A stretch of 64,000 nucleotides of DNA from assembly GCF_042654345.1 (NCBI RefSeq), contig NZ_JBHSGB010000017.1, forward strand, positions 1-64,000. The letters run 5' to 3'. The notes under the pieces were generated by a model. It made no database searches, was not told where the DNA came from, and worked only from the letters and a program-made list of their open reading frames with translations. Both the position numbers and the translations under genes were made by a program. Within the stretch, counting starts at the first letter, position 1. Every line of letters starts with the position of its first letter. Shown here piece by piece: positions 43,171 through 53,061 of this stretch. This DNA is from Pararheinheimera marina (GTDB taxonomy: Bacteria > Pseudomonadota > Gammaproteobacteria > Enterobacterales > Alteromonadaceae).

Positions 43171-44856
43171 TTACAACCCCAGCACGGCTTTGCCCTGTTC
43201 AAACACCACATCCACCGGAATATTGGCGCCGCTCAGGCGCTGTAAATCGGCCGCCAGCTCTGGCCGGATCACCCCTTTGTCCTTTAACAGTGCGCTGACG
43301 CCGTAATAATTACCATCGCCCTGCAAGGTCAGGATCAAGGTCGACAATGAGGTCATCGCCTTGCGCATCTGAGCAAAATCCACCTGATAGGTGCCGTCTG
43401 CATTGCGGACAAAAGCGCCCTGCTCGGCAAAATAGTTAAAGCAGATCATATTGGCTTTGCCATGCGCACTGGATGCGCCAAAGCGCACTGAGCGAAAAAT
43501 ACCGGCCATAAAGGTGGCGTAAAACTCTTCCAGCCGGGCGTCGGTTAACAGGCCCTGTTCGCTCAGCTGGGTGATCATATAAAGGCCTAGAATATCGGCT
43601 TTACCTTCTTCCAGCGCACCAGCATGCTCTTTCAGGCTCTGGCGAACAGTGCCCTTGCCATTAATGGTGTTTTTAATACCCAGCCCATGCGCCACTTCGT
43701 GGAACATCACATTGTTAAAAAACGCATCAAAGGTCACCAGCTTGCGCTGTGACGGCGTGATCAGTAAATCAGCGACCGGCGCCATGATATGGTCAAATTT
43801 GGCTTTCATCGCATTTTTCAGCTGCAATCGGCGCGTGCCTTTTTCCAGCTGCACCTCTTCATCATTTGGCAGGTTAATGGCAATGGTTTTGCCGCCGGAA
43901 TTGGAATGGCCAGCGTAGTAAATCACATCGTACGCATTCAGGTCGGCATCGGAACCCGGTGTTTCCTGTTTGTACGGATCCGGCACCGGCAAGCCTTGCT
44001 GCAGCGCTGGTAAAGTCGCGGCGTATTTGCTTAAACGCTCACTCCAGGCCAGGTCTTTCACCAGTACATAGGCCTCAAAAGCTGCACGGTAGCCAAACAG
44101 CTGATCTTCATAGGTTTCAATCGGGCCTATCACCAAATCGATAGGGTTGGTTTTCATTTCCATCCAGGCCAGATCAGATTTTTGGTACTGATCGGACAAT
44201 AAGGCTTCAGCGCGTAATTTCAGATAGACAGCAAATCCGGCATCTTCCGACAACGCGGCCGCTTTGAGTAACAAATCAGCGGCTTTTTCCAGCTCAGCTT
44301 TGTAGGCCACTGAATAAGGCACAGTCGTCAGTTTGCCGTCTTTATCCCGTGTCACCAGTGAATACAGGCCAGCTTTATCACTTGTATCAGCGGCTTCAAA
44401 TTCCGCCTTGGTCATATCGGACGGATAAAATTCAGCACCCAATGGCTTGGCCGCATAGCCTTTTAAAAAGGCCTCATCGCCTTGTAGGCGGTCCCAAGGG
44501 CCGTAGTTGATTTCAGCGAAACGACGGACTTTCCCATCCTTAATTTTCGCCAGGAACTCCGCTTTGTTTTCACCCAGCGCCTGACGCCAGTAAAGCTCGT
44601 CCATCACTGCGGCCGCATCAATCAGCAGCGCCAGCATCTGTTTATGGGCCGGTGACACTGCCGTCAAATCTGTGGTTAACCGTACCGTCTGGTAAATGTC
44701 CAACCTGGATTCAAAACCAGGGTTCAGTTCAGGCATGGTCTGCACCGTGCTGGCGGCTGAAGCCGGTGTGCTGGCGCTGTCAGGAGCAGGTTTACAGGCG
44801 GCTACTGCCAGCAGGCCTGCAGTCAGCAGGCCAAGGTAAAGTGGATGAAAACGCAT
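43171..44856 (-). CDS. M49-like zinc metallopeptidase lipoprotein
   Basis: 561 residues. The signal peptide ends in a lipobox (AVAAC), so the protein is probably lipid-anchored. HEVAHG near residue 383 and EEGKAD near 416 are the two zinc-binding motifs, 30 residues apart, resembling the dipeptidyl-peptidase III (M49) pattern, where the motifs are HExxGH and EECRAE. Here the first is a plain HExxH. A peptidase or related zinc hydrolase is likely; the substrate is unknown. The ATG at 44856 follows GAAGGA; an upstream extension lacks one. Confidence 0.75.
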   Translation of the reverse strand: MRFHPLYLGLLTAGLLAVAACKPAPDSASTPASAASTVQTMPELNPGFESRLDIYQTVRLTTDLTAVSPAHKQMLALLIDAAAVMDELYWRQALGENKAEFLAKIKDGKVRRFAEINYGPWDRLQGDEAFLKGYAAKPLGAEFYPSDMTKAEFEAADTSDKAGLYSLVTRDKDGKLTTVPYSVAYKAELEKAADLLLKAAALSEDAGFAVYLKLRAEALLSDQYQKSDLAWMEMKTNPIDLVIGPIETYEDQLFGYRAAFEAYVLVKDLAWSERLSKYAATLPALQQGLPVPDPYKQETPGSDADLNAYDVIYYAGHSNSGGKTIAINLPNDEEVQLEKGTRRLQLKNAMKAKFDHIMAPVADLLITPSQRKLVTFDAFFNNVMFHEVAHGLGIKNTINGKGTVRQSLKEHAGALEEGKADILGLYMITQLSEQGLLTDARLEEFYATFMAGIFRSVRFGASSAHGKANMICFNYFAEQGAFVRNADGTYQVDFAQMRKAMTSLSTLILTLQGDGNYYGVSALLKDKGVIRPELAADLQRLSGANIPVDVVFEQGKAVLGL

Positions 44857-44930
44857 AAATGCTTCCTTCGGGATCGGCTTGTGATCCGACGCCGGATGCA
44901 AGACCCGGGTCTGGACTCAGTTGTTTTGGG

Positions 44931-45362
44931 TTAAAGTGAGTGTTCCGCGCCGCAAGCTTGCAGACGGTCACGCTGTGCGTCCGTTGCACTGTCATTGCAC
45001 TCGGCAATAATACGGGCAAAACCAGGTTCAAACTGGCTATCCAGTTCAAAATAGCCGTCGCTGCAAAACTGATTTTTTTCCAGTACCAGCGCCAGCTCAT
45101 CATACAAAGGGCCGGTGCCTGGTTTGCGATCCCCCTGTGTCATCACTTGTTTTTCCACCATCCTGGCAGCAGCGCGGTCATTGTTCGTTCGAATGGCAAT
45201 TTCACGTTGCGTCAGATTTTTTACCCGGCCTTTTCGGTAACTGAATTGCTTGCTGCCATCGGGCCGGACACAGCTTTCAAACACACCGGCACTTTTTGGC
45301 AACTCAGGCCCGGAACTGCAACCGGCAGTCATTGCCAGCACAGCCAAAAACCAATAACGCAT
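44931..45362 (-). CDS. hypothetical lipoprotein
   Basis: 143 residues. The signal peptide ends MTAGC, a good lipobox with the anchor at Cys15. The mature part has three more Cys residues (SCVRPDGS, NQFCSDGY, AECNDS) besides one near the end (ACGAEHSL). I do not recognise the family. The ATG at 45362 follows AAAGGTG. It precedes the metallopeptidase by 74 bp in the same direction and may be co-transcribed. Confidence 0.7.
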   Translation of the reverse strand: MRYWFLAVLAMTAGCSSGPELPKSAGVFESCVRPDGSKQFSYRKGRVKNLTQREIAIRTNNDRAAARMVEKQVMTQGDRKPGTGPLYDELALVLEKNQFCSDGYFELDSQFEPGFARIIAECNDSATDAQRDRLQACGAEHSL

Positions 45363-45584
45363 TGATAAATCACCTTTGTCAGTCACTTTCTGGCTTTAGC
45401 ATACTCTGTTCTTTAGCATGAGCCCAGCCCGGCAGGCAGGCTTTGCAACTGCCGACAATTTTTTATTTTTTTCTGAACCAAAGCTGAACCAAAGACTCAT
45501 AGCCTGTGAATGAGAACTCCTCCCGGACTGAGTGACGATGTACAGCAGGGAAACAACAAAAATGCGCTAATTAAGGAGCTCGTG

Positions 45585-45815
45585 ATGACTATGACTACTG
45601 TTCGCAGCCGTATTTTAGCTTTTTTGGACCTGGCCCACTGCAGCTACCGCATTCAGGGCAATAAAGTGTTAACCCAAAACGCGGAACTAAGCTTTGCCGC
45701 CGACCACCTGACTATCAACCGTGAAGGCAAACCTGAACGGACTATGCCCTACCAGAAATTGAATCTGGATAAGATGTTGTTTCTGCTGAATGCTCAGGCT
45801 GAACGACGTCCCTGA
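45585..45815 (+). CDS. small hypothetical protein, 76 aa
   Basis: A basic small protein without signal or membrane segment (MTMTTVRSRILAFLDLAHCS). AAGGAG lies 8 nt before the ATG, a strong ribosome binding site. The family is unknown. Its last 74 bp overlap the 3' end of the convergent hydrolase gene, which is unusual for this window. Confidence 0.6.
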   Translation: MTMTTVRSRILAFLDLAHCSYRIQGNKVLTQNAELSFAADHLTINREGKPERTMPYQKLNLDKMLFLLNAQAERRP

Positions 45816-46494
45816 GCCTATGTTGCCGGCACCAATGCAGCAGCACTTCAGCACCCTTTTCCGCTTGTTGCTGCAATAAAAAGTGGCTGCACTGAAACTT
45901 AAACAACTGCAGTTGTGGTAACAACTGTTGAAATGCCTGCGCACAATGCGCATACACCAGCTTGTCTTGTGCCGCCTGCAAATAAAGCACCGGCATGGTG
46001 AGTTCGCTGCGTGCTGTCGGCGCCTTCAGTGCAAGTACCTGCTCAACCCGATAAATAAAACTGGCCTGAGGCAACATACTGAGCGCCTGATCCAATTCGG
46101 CCCGCAGCCCGGGCACTTCATGCCCCCACAACAGATACCGCAGCAACACCATACGCCGGGCCGCAGTAAACTCCAGTTTGCGCAGCCAGTGCCACAACAC
46201 TGGCGCCCAGGGCATCGGGTTTTCGATAAAAGTACAGCACAGCACCAGCCCCAACACCCGCTGCGGCTGCCTCCGGGCCAGCTCATAAGCAAGAGGCCCG
46301 CCAAAGGATTCGCCTAACAGCAAAAACGGCTGGTCTGGTAACTGAGGTTCCAGCCAGTCAGCCAGCTCGGCATAACTGAGCGGGCTGTCCGGGTAGCTGA
46401 AACATTGCACCTGCCAGTCCTGTGGCAACGCGGCAGCAAATCGCTGATACAGCAACCCTGAGCCATCGAGCCCCGGCAGAATAACGAGCAGCAT
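45742..46494 (-). CDS. alpha/beta hydrolase
   Basis: 250 residues. It starts MLLVILPGLDGSGLLYQRFA, an oxyanion-hole region. The nucleophile elbow is GESFGG, with the Ser near residue 62. The Asp and His of the triad fit AQDKLVY and CSHFLL. The substrate is unknown; BioH-like or esterase activity is possible. The last 25 residues are antisense to the 76-aa ORF. Confidence 0.85.
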   Translation of the reverse strand: MLLVILPGLDGSGLLYQRFAAALPQDWQVQCFSYPDSPLSYAELADWLEPQLPDQPFLLLGESFGGPLAYELARRQPQRVLGLVLCCTFIENPMPWAPVLWHWLRKLEFTAARRMVLLRYLLWGHEVPGLRAELDQALSMLPQASFIYRVEQVLALKAPTARSELTMPVLYLQAAQDKLVYAHCAQAFQQLLPQLQLFKFQCSHFLLQQQAEKGAEVLLHWCRQHRLRDVVQPEHSAETTSYPDSISGRA

Positions 46495-46689
46495 AGGTAC
46501 CTCCGTAATCTCTCCAGACTAAAAGCTGCAGATGACAGGCTGTTGACAATCCACAGGCCAAGGGGCTTTTTAGCTGGCCGCACTGACTGAATATCTTCTT
46601 GTTGTATAACTGAACCATTACAGCTTGTTATACTCTGTTCACTTATTCCGGATGCCTCTGATCCGGTACAACACAGGAAAGTTTACATT

Positions 46690-48399
46690 TTGTGGTCCAG
46701 GATCCTCGTCTTATGGCTTATCTGCCACAGCAGTTTGCTGCTGGCTCACTCTCAACTCGAACTGAAAGGGGCGTCTGGTCCGCTTGCCGAGAATATACAA
46801 GTTTACCTTGACCGATTGCCCGATCCCAGCAACCTGGGATCGCGCCGCTTTCAAAACCAGGTGCTGCAAGAAGTGAAAACGGCGGCCAGGGCCATGGGCT
46901 ATTACAGGATTGAAGTAAGTACAGAATTGCAGGAAAAAGGCAAAAAGTCCCGCTTGCTAATTCAGGTTAAACCTGGCGAAGCAGCCAGATACAAAGAAGT
47001 TCAGGTGACAGTGCGTGGCGAAGCTAAAAACGACGCTGATTTTGCCGCACTGATTAAGCAACACGCCCCGAAGGTGAATCACCGGGTTCATCACGGTCGT
47101 TACGAAGAATTGAAAAAGCAGCTCACCTCACTTGCCATCCGCAAAGGGTATTTTCAGGCCAGGCTCACTCAACAGGAACTGGCCGTCGCCCCCGGGCTTG
47201 GTCAAGGCTTTTTACGGCTAACCTTCGACTCCGGCCAGCGCTTTAGTTTTGGTGACGTACAGTTCAGCGGCAGCCAGATCCGTACAGAACGGCTGCAAGC
47301 GCTGCTTCCCTTTCGTCTTGGCGACCCGTATTTGGCCAGTTCGCTCGGCGAGCTGCATCAAAAACTTGCCGAAAGCGGCTGGTTTTCCAGCATTGAAGTC
47401 GATGTAGACGACCCGAAAGACCCAGCGCAGCCGTTGCAGGTGCGGGTTGCCTTAAGCCCACAAATCCGCAATACGGTAGAAACTGGTGTCGGCTATTCCA
47501 CTGACCTGGGCCCACGGCTAAAGCTGAACTGGAACAAACCCTGGTTAAACGATAAAGGTCACAGCCTAAGCAGCAAAATGTCGCTGTCAGGCCCGGAGCA
47601 AAGCATCGAAGCTGGCTACAAATTGCCACAGCAGAATGTCAGTGACGATTATTATCTGGTCAGCACCGGGATTAAAAATACCAACCTTGAAGACACCAAC
47701 AGCGCCGAATACAACCTGGCCTTAGAGCGCCACTGGCTGCTGGACAATGGCTGGTATCGGGTTGCATCGGTGCGCTGGTTGTACGAAGACTATACCCAAG
47801 GCTCAGATTCAGGCAGTGCCAACCTGATTATGCCGGGACTTGGTTTTAACCGCGCTTACGACAGTGGCGGCAGTATGCCAGAGCAAGCCTATCGCTACCT
47901 GGTGAACGCCGAACTGTCTGATCCGACCTGGGGCTCTGACGAACGTTTTGTGCGTTTACGCGCCCGAGCTGGCTGGATTGGTTCTTTCTCTGACGATCAA
48001 CGCTGGCTGGTTAAGCTGGATGCGGGCACCATTCTGATGAAATCGGCAACCGCGCTACCACCATCACTACGTTTTTTCGCCGGTGGTGATAACAGTATTC
48101 GTGGCTACTCCTATAAAAGTATTTCCCCGGTTGCCGAGGATGGTACCTTAACGGGTGCCCGTTATCTCGCCACCGCCGCACTGGAATACCAACACAGGGT
48201 CAGTGGCAACTGGTGGCTGGCCAGTTTCTTTGATGCCGGTAGCGCCTGGAACGACCAGCGCGACCTGTACCGAGGCGCCGGTTTTGGTGTGCGCTGGGCA
48301 TCACCGGTCGGCCCGGTCCGGCTGGACTTTGCCTGGGGACTGGATTTGCCGACAGGCCGGGAATTTCAACTGCATTTTGCTTTAGGACCAGAACTATGA
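46690..48399 (+). CDS. tamA: translocation and assembly module subunit TamA
   Basis: 569 residues (E. coli 577). A signal peptide (WSRILVLWLICHSSLLLAHS), three POTRA domains (about 22-270) and a C-terminal Omp85 barrel (about 290-569) with FFAGGDNSIRGYSYKS, the VRGF/RGY loop motif of the family. It assembles outer-membrane proteins together with TamB. The only usable start is TTG at 46690 with AGGAAA upstream, unusual for this window. It overlaps tamB by 4 bp (ATGA). Confidence 0.95.
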   Translation: MWSRILVLWLICHSSLLLAHSQLELKGASGPLAENIQVYLDRLPDPSNLGSRRFQNQVLQEVKTAARAMGYYRIEVSTELQEKGKKSRLLIQVKPGEAARYKEVQVTVRGEAKNDADFAALIKQHAPKVNHRVHHGRYEELKKQLTSLAIRKGYFQARLTQQELAVAPGLGQGFLRLTFDSGQRFSFGDVQFSGSQIRTERLQALLPFRLGDPYLASSLGELHQKLAESGWFSSIEVDVDDPKDPAQPLQVRVALSPQIRNTVETGVGYSTDLGPRLKLNWNKPWLNDKGHSLSSKMSLSGPEQSIEAGYKLPQQNVSDDYYLVSTGIKNTNLEDTNSAEYNLALERHWLLDNGWYRVASVRWLYEDYTQGSDSGSANLIMPGLGFNRAYDSGGSMPEQAYRYLVNAELSDPTWGSDERFVRLRARAGWIGSFSDDQRWLVKLDAGTILMKSATALPPSLRFFAGGDNSIRGYSYKSISPVAEDGTLTGARYLATAALEYQHRVSGNWWLASFFDAGSAWNDQRDLYRGAGFGVRWASPVGPVRLDFAWGLDLPTGREFQLHFALGPEL

Positions 48400-51300
48400 G
48401 CCGCTTCAGCCGGAAAAAAGCGGCCTTAGTGCCGGTACTGCTGCTGTTAGTGGCGCTGTTAAGTTTGCTCTACAGTACGCAGCTGCTGCGCTGGACTCTG
48501 TCATTTGCCCTGCCGTCTGACGGCAGCATCCGACTGACTACACTGGAAGGCTCGCTCGCTGAAGGGCTGGTGCTTCGTGGTCTCAAAGTCGAACAACCAC
48601 AACTGACGCTGGCGATTGACGAGCTGGCGGCCAAAATTGACTTACGCTGTCTGGCCAGGCTGGAGCTGTGCCTGACCGAGCTAAGTGCCACTGGCCTGGA
48701 CGTGAAGCTGGCAGAAGCCTCCACTCAACCCAGTGAGCCGTCGGAAACACTCCAGGACGAAGACGCAGCAGCTTCGGCCCCAGAGCCGCTGGCGCTGCCA
48801 GCCATCCGGGTTCAGGCGTTGCACCTGCGCGACATTCATCTGCAACAAGGCGCTTTTGATCTGAAACTGGCCTCTTTACAAAGCGCCATCGCCACCCAGG
48901 GCGACAAAATAAGCATACGTCCGACCAGACTCGGTCAGTTACGTCTGCATCTGCCGGACAGCCCGGCGCAGAGCCATACCTCTTCTTCCGCCTGGTGGCA
49001 GTACCAGGCACCGAAGCTGGCGAGGTTGCCGATACCAGTGCGACTTGAGCTGGGTGTGATGGAGCTCGACCAGCTGCAACTGACTGGCATGACGGAACTC
49101 GCCTTGCAGTCCATGCGGCTGCAGCTGGATGCGACGCCAAATGCCCTGGTGCTGCATCAGTTGTCGGCAACGTACCAGCATTGGGCTATCCAGGGTCAGG
49201 CGCGGCTTACCAACACAGCGCCTTTTGCCTTACAGGCGCAGGTGAGCCTGCTAAGCGCTGAGCAACAACTGGACACCCGGCTTTCTGGCTCTTTGGAACA
49301 GCTGGATATTGTTGCTAAGGCGAAAGGCTCGCAGCAGGCAGAATTAACCGCCAGCCTGAACCTGCTGCAACAAAATCTACCCTTGTCCGCCCAATTGCAG
49401 GTACAGCGGCTGCAATGGCCTTTGCAAGGAGCCGCGGACTATCGGCTGATAGACAGCCGCTTGAGTGCCGAAGGCAGTCTGACCGATTTAGTGCTTGAGC
49501 TGCAGGCCCAAGGTCAGAGTCCGCAGACAGGTGAAGCTGATCTGACATTAGAGGCAAACTTCAAAGCACCCAAACTCAATTGGAGCCGGCTGCAATTGAA
49601 CTCCGACCAAGGCAAGCTGCAAAGCCAGGGCCAATTGGATCTCACCGAACAATCGCTGGCGGCGCAGCTTGCCACCACTGAGCTGCAATTAGCACCCTGG
49701 TTGCCGGACTACCCAGGTTCGCTGAACGCAAGCTTGCAGCTAAGCGCAGCTTATCAGCAGCAAAAATGGCAGTTGGATCTCACCGAACTGACGGCTTCAG
49801 GGACTGTCCGGCAGCAACCGCTTCAATTGCAGGGCCAGCTAAATGTGGCTGGTCAGCAGCTGCAGATCAGTAAATTCGAAACCACGGGCCTGGTACTACA
49901 GCACGGCAGCAATCAATTAACGGCAAAAGGTCAACTGACCGACCAGTGGCAACTGCAGCTGCAGCTTGACGCGGCCGACCTTTCACAAAGTGTGCAGGCA
50001 GCCAAAGGCCGGGTGACAGGCCTGGTGCAGGTTTCAGGCCCACAGCTCAAGCCCCGACTGCAACTGGACTTGCAAGGCGAGCAACTTCGTTACCAACGGG
50101 ATTACCGGATGGACAGTCTGGCCCTGAGCGGAACCCTGGATACCAATCAGTGGCAACACCAGTTAGACCTGCAGTTAGGCAGCGGCCGGCTGGCTGGCGA
50201 AAAGCTCAATTCGGCACAACTGGTGCTGCATGGTGACCAGCAGCAGTCAGCAGCCGCCTTGCAACTGGACACCGAACTACTGCAGGCCCAACTTCAGTTG
50301 CAGGCCAAAGCAGAAAAAAACCAGCTCTGGTTAGTGCAGATGACTCAAGCTCAACTGGCAAGCCCGGTTGGCAATTGGGTGTTGAAAGAGGCAAGCAGCG
50401 TCGAGCTGGACCCGACCAAACAACGGCTGCGCTTGTCCGCACAGTGCTGGCAATCCAACCCGGCAGAGCTTTGTCTGCAACAAAGCAACTGGTTATCGGC
50501 CAGCCATGGCGCCGTCAAACTGAACCTTGAACACTTTGAGCTGGCGCAGTTACAGCACTTTATTGCGGACGAGCAGCGTTTGAGCGGCGAAGCTTCACTG
50601 ACTGCAAGCGCCCAGTGGAAAACCAATCAACCATTGCAAGCAACGTTAGAGGTTACAGGCTCCAAAGGACACTGGCAGCAAACACAGATCAATCCATTGC
50701 TGCTGCCCTGGCAACAATGGTCGCTGTCCGCAACACTGGCGAGTAATAAGCTAAGTAGCACCACGCGCATTCAGTTTACTGACAGTGCCAAAGCACAACT
50801 CGAACTGAGCCTGCCGGATGTGAGGCAGCAGGACTTGCAGCTGGCTGCGCAACTGGAATTGCAGCAACTTGATTTAAGCCTGCTGCAAAGCTTGCTGCCT
50901 GATCAAACCGAATTTGCTGCCACACTGAACGGCAAAGTCGACCTGTCGGGCCAACTCAGCAAACCCAAACTCGCAGGCCAGGTCCGGCTGACTGACGTCA
51001 GCATGCGAGGGGTTCAGGCGCCGATGGATATCGATCAAGCCGAACTGTTGCTGCAACTGAACCAGCACAGTGCACAGTTATCCGGTCAGCTGAAAAGTGG
51101 CCAGGGCAATGCCGAACTGTCTGGTTTTGCCGACTGGTTTGACTTAGTGAATTACCAGGCCAGGCTGGCGCTGACCGGTCAACAATTACCTGTGAATCTG
51201 CCACAAGGCCAGTTAGTGCTAAGCCCACAGCTGACCTTGCTGGCGCAAAACAGCAGCCTGGCGGTTCAGGGCACAGTTCAGGTTCCACAAGCACATCTGG

Positions 51301-52112
51301 CTATTGATGATTTACCGGCTTCTGCGGTCCAGTTGTCTGACGATGAAGTGATCCTGAATAAAGACTTGGAAGTGCGTCGGGCCGCCGAGCAATCCAGCCT
51401 GAAGCTCAGCAGCGATATCCGCCTGGTGCTGGGTGAACAGGTCAAACTGCAGGCCTTTGGCCTGAAAAGCCGACTCAAAGGCCAGTTGCTGTTTTCTCAG
51501 CGCGGCGCCAATCAATCGCTCAAAGGTGAAGTCAACCTGCTGGACGGCACTTTCCGCTCCTACGGCCAGGATTTGCAGATCCGCAAAGGCAAGCTGGTAT
51601 TTAATGGCCCTGTTGATCAGCCTTACCTGAATATAGAGGCCATCCGCAACCCCGACAATACCGAAGATGACGTGATTGCCGGTATTCGCGTCACGGGCCC
51701 GGCAGACGCCGCCAGTGCAAGTATCTTCTCTCAGCCCGGCAAGCCGCAGGCAAACGCCTTATCTTACCTGCTGACAGGCCGTGATCTGACTGCAGACGCA
51801 GCCGGTGGCAACCCACTGACCACCAGCCTGATAGGTATGGGGATCGCCAATAGTGGCGCCCTGGTTAGCTCTGTCGGCGAAGCACTCGGATTTGAACAGG
51901 TGACGCTGGACACCAAAGGTTCTGGCGATAATTCACAGGTCACCGTCAGTGGCTATCTGTCGCCGAAGCTGCAATTAAAATACGGTGTCGGTATCTTTAA
52001 TTCGTTGGGCGAATTCACCCTGCGGTATGAGCTGATGAAAAGCCTGTATCTGGAAGCTGTGCGGGGTTTGGACAATGCCGTCGACCTGTTGTACAAATTT
52101 GAGTTCGATTAA
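48396..52112 (+). CDS. tamB: translocation and assembly module subunit TamB
   Basis: 1238 residues (E. coli 1259). One N-terminal membrane anchor (VPVLLLLVALLSLLYS), then a very long beta-helical, Gln/Leu-rich periplasmic body. The C-terminal DUF490 domain includes LNLLDGTFRSYGQDLQIRKG-type sequence and YLTGRDL. It spans the periplasm, links to TamA and is implicated in outer-membrane protein and lipid transport. It is translationally coupled to tamA. Confidence 0.95.
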   Translation: MSRFSRKKAALVPVLLLLVALLSLLYSTQLLRWTLSFALPSDGSIRLTTLEGSLAEGLVLRGLKVEQPQLTLAIDELAAKIDLRCLARLELCLTELSATGLDVKLAEASTQPSEPSETLQDEDAAASAPEPLALPAIRVQALHLRDIHLQQGAFDLKLASLQSAIATQGDKISIRPTRLGQLRLHLPDSPAQSHTSSSAWWQYQAPKLARLPIPVRLELGVMELDQLQLTGMTELALQSMRLQLDATPNALVLHQLSATYQHWAIQGQARLTNTAPFALQAQVSLLSAEQQLDTRLSGSLEQLDIVAKAKGSQQAELTASLNLLQQNLPLSAQLQVQRLQWPLQGAADYRLIDSRLSAEGSLTDLVLELQAQGQSPQTGEADLTLEANFKAPKLNWSRLQLNSDQGKLQSQGQLDLTEQSLAAQLATTELQLAPWLPDYPGSLNASLQLSAAYQQQKWQLDLTELTASGTVRQQPLQLQGQLNVAGQQLQISKFETTGLVLQHGSNQLTAKGQLTDQWQLQLQLDAADLSQSVQAAKGRVTGLVQVSGPQLKPRLQLDLQGEQLRYQRDYRMDSLALSGTLDTNQWQHQLDLQLGSGRLAGEKLNSAQLVLHGDQQQSAAALQLDTELLQAQLQLQAKAEKNQLWLVQMTQAQLASPVGNWVLKEASSVELDPTKQRLRLSAQCWQSNPAELCLQQSNWLSASHGAVKLNLEHFELAQLQHFIADEQRLSGEASLTASAQWKTNQPLQATLEVTGSKGHWQQTQINPLLLPWQQWSLSATLASNKLSSTTRIQFTDSAKAQLELSLPDVRQQDLQLAAQLELQQLDLSLLQSLLPDQTEFAATLNGKVDLSGQLSKPKLAGQVRLTDVSMRGVQAPMDIDQAELLLQLNQHSAQLSGQLKSGQGNAELSGFADWFDLVNYQARLALTGQQLPVNLPQGQLVLSPQLTLLAQNSSLAVQGTVQVPQAHLAIDDLPASAVQLSDDEVILNKDLEVRRAAEQSSLKLSSDIRLVLGEQVKLQAFGLKSRLKGQLLFSQRGANQSLKGEVNLLDGTFRSYGQDLQIRKGKLVFNGPVDQPYLNIEAIRNPDNTEDDVIAGIRVTGPADAASASIFSQPGKPQANALSYLLTGRDLTADAAGGNPLTTSLIGMGIANSGALVSSVGEALGFEQVTLDTKGSGDNSQVTVSGYLSPKLQLKYGVGIFNSLGEFTLRYELMKSLYLEAVRGLDNAVDLLYKFEFD

Positions 52113-52211
52113 TTCGGTTTAACACTGCTCGCCCCGACCAGTAATTGTCTAAACTTTAAGCTCATGTTACAGTGGTTTTAGGTTGATTTTTACGCAAAAG
52201 CTGGTAAGGGA

Positions 52212-52844
52212 ATGAGCAGAGACCGAGGGCTCAGCAGTGACGAGTTAGGCTATTTCGCTGAGATCTTCAGCAGCGATGAAAAAATCGAAGTGTCAGGGCC
52301 GAGCCATATCAGCCACATGCTGTCTGTTACCTCCGAAGTGCCACAACTCATCAGCACCCTGCTCGGCAAAGCCAGCTTTACCTTATTAGCCGAAGTGGGC
52401 CCCTACAAGCTGTGGTTTCCACTGGAAATCTCCCTGAACGAAGCCGGTGAGCCCTTGCCCGTGCTTGGTATTCCGGAGGTCGAAGACCACTCTGGTCAGC
52501 AGCGCAGCTGGCGGCTGATGCACCCCAAAGATCTGCAACTCAATGACGCCAGTCTGGCCAATAATGTCAGCATCCAGTCAGTCTCCAGCACCGGGCTGGC
52601 ACTGCACTGCGACAGTCAGGCAACCGCCAGTCTGTTAGCTGCGCAAAAACAGCTGCACCTGCGCTTACCAGATGGTCAAAAAATTCAGTTACAGATTGAA
52701 GCCGTGCGTCAGGACAGACAACTGCTGGCCACCCGTATCCATGCCACTAAAGCCAACAGGGAACGCCTGCGGCAGTATCTTTTTCAAAATCACCGGCAGT
52801 ATTATCAAGAACTGTATCGGGATTCTGAGTCGTTCGGGCAATAA
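52212..52844 (+). CDS. PilZ-like domain protein
   Basis: 210 residues, cytoplasmic. It looks like a two-domain PilZ/YcgR-type protein: an N-terminal barrel (about 40-100) and a C-terminal part with VQSVSSTGLALHCD, like the D/NxSxxG motif of PilZ. An RxxxR site is not clear, so c-di-GMP binding is doubtful. A single gene, 99 bp after tamB. Its stop overlaps the end of a minus-strand small RNA candidate. Confidence 0.6.
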   Translation: MSRDRGLSSDELGYFAEIFSSDEKIEVSGPSHISHMLSVTSEVPQLISTLLGKASFTLLAEVGPYKLWFPLEISLNEAGEPLPVLGIPEVEDHSGQQRSWRLMHPKDLQLNDASLANNVSIQSVSSTGLALHCDSQATASLLAAQKQLHLRLPDGQKIQLQIEAVRQDRQLLATRIHATKANRERLRQYLFQNHRQYYQELYRDSESFGQ

Positions 52845-52871
52845 AAAAATGCCCGGCGTGTTAAGCCGGGC
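52843..52871 (-). terminator. terminator of the small RNA
   Basis: A perfect 7-bp GC stem (GCCCGGC/GCCGGGC, loop TTAACAC on the minus strand) followed by ATTTTTTT. The U-tract is only on the minus strand. Confidence 0.85.
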
Positions 52872-53033
52872 GAGGAACGTGGTCTTTGGATGGGCAAAGA
52901 CTGAGTTGGCAACAGCACCAGAACCTTGCTGCTGCCCAGGGTCACAACATGTAACACGCGCAGAGACTACATCAGGCGTTGGCTGGGTCAAATCCGTTTG
53001 GAGAAGTAGTGCAGACCTCCCACCAACCAAGCA

Positions 53034-53052
53034 AATGATAACCGTTCGCATT
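53034..53052. promoter_or_regulatory. Fur-box-like site 1
   Basis: AATGATAACCGTTCGCATT matches 15 of 19 positions of the remembered Fur consensus AATGATAATCATTATCATT. It lies directly downstream of the predicted start of the small RNA, where a bound repressor blocks transcription. Confidence 0.65.
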
Positions 53053-53061
53053 ACGTGAGTT

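Larger units (their letters stand above)
52843..53055 (-). ncRNA. candidate Fur-regulated small RNA, about 213 nt
   Basis: The RNA would run from about 53055 to the end of the U-tract at 52843, on the same strand as cmoM and downstream of it. On the minus strand the stems are, in order: GTTGGTGGG with CCCAGCCAAC (53019-53027 with 52978-52987, one bulge); a weak ATGTA/TACAT; a 10-bp stem (52927-52936 with 52908-52917); the perfect 7-bp GTCTTTG/CAAAGAC (52895-52901 with 52882-52888); and the terminator GCCCGGC/GCCGGGC with seven U. One pair in the 10-bp stem is G-U on the minus strand but A-C on the plus strand, which fits a minus-strand transcript. The RyhB core is not recognisable, so this is either a diverged functional analogue or something new. 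No coding frame is convincing. Confidence 0.75.

Noticed and set aside
52843..53055. Naming the small RNA ryhB
   Set aside because: Length, promoter and Fur sites fit, but I cannot find the conserved RyhB core pairing segment, so the name is not justified.
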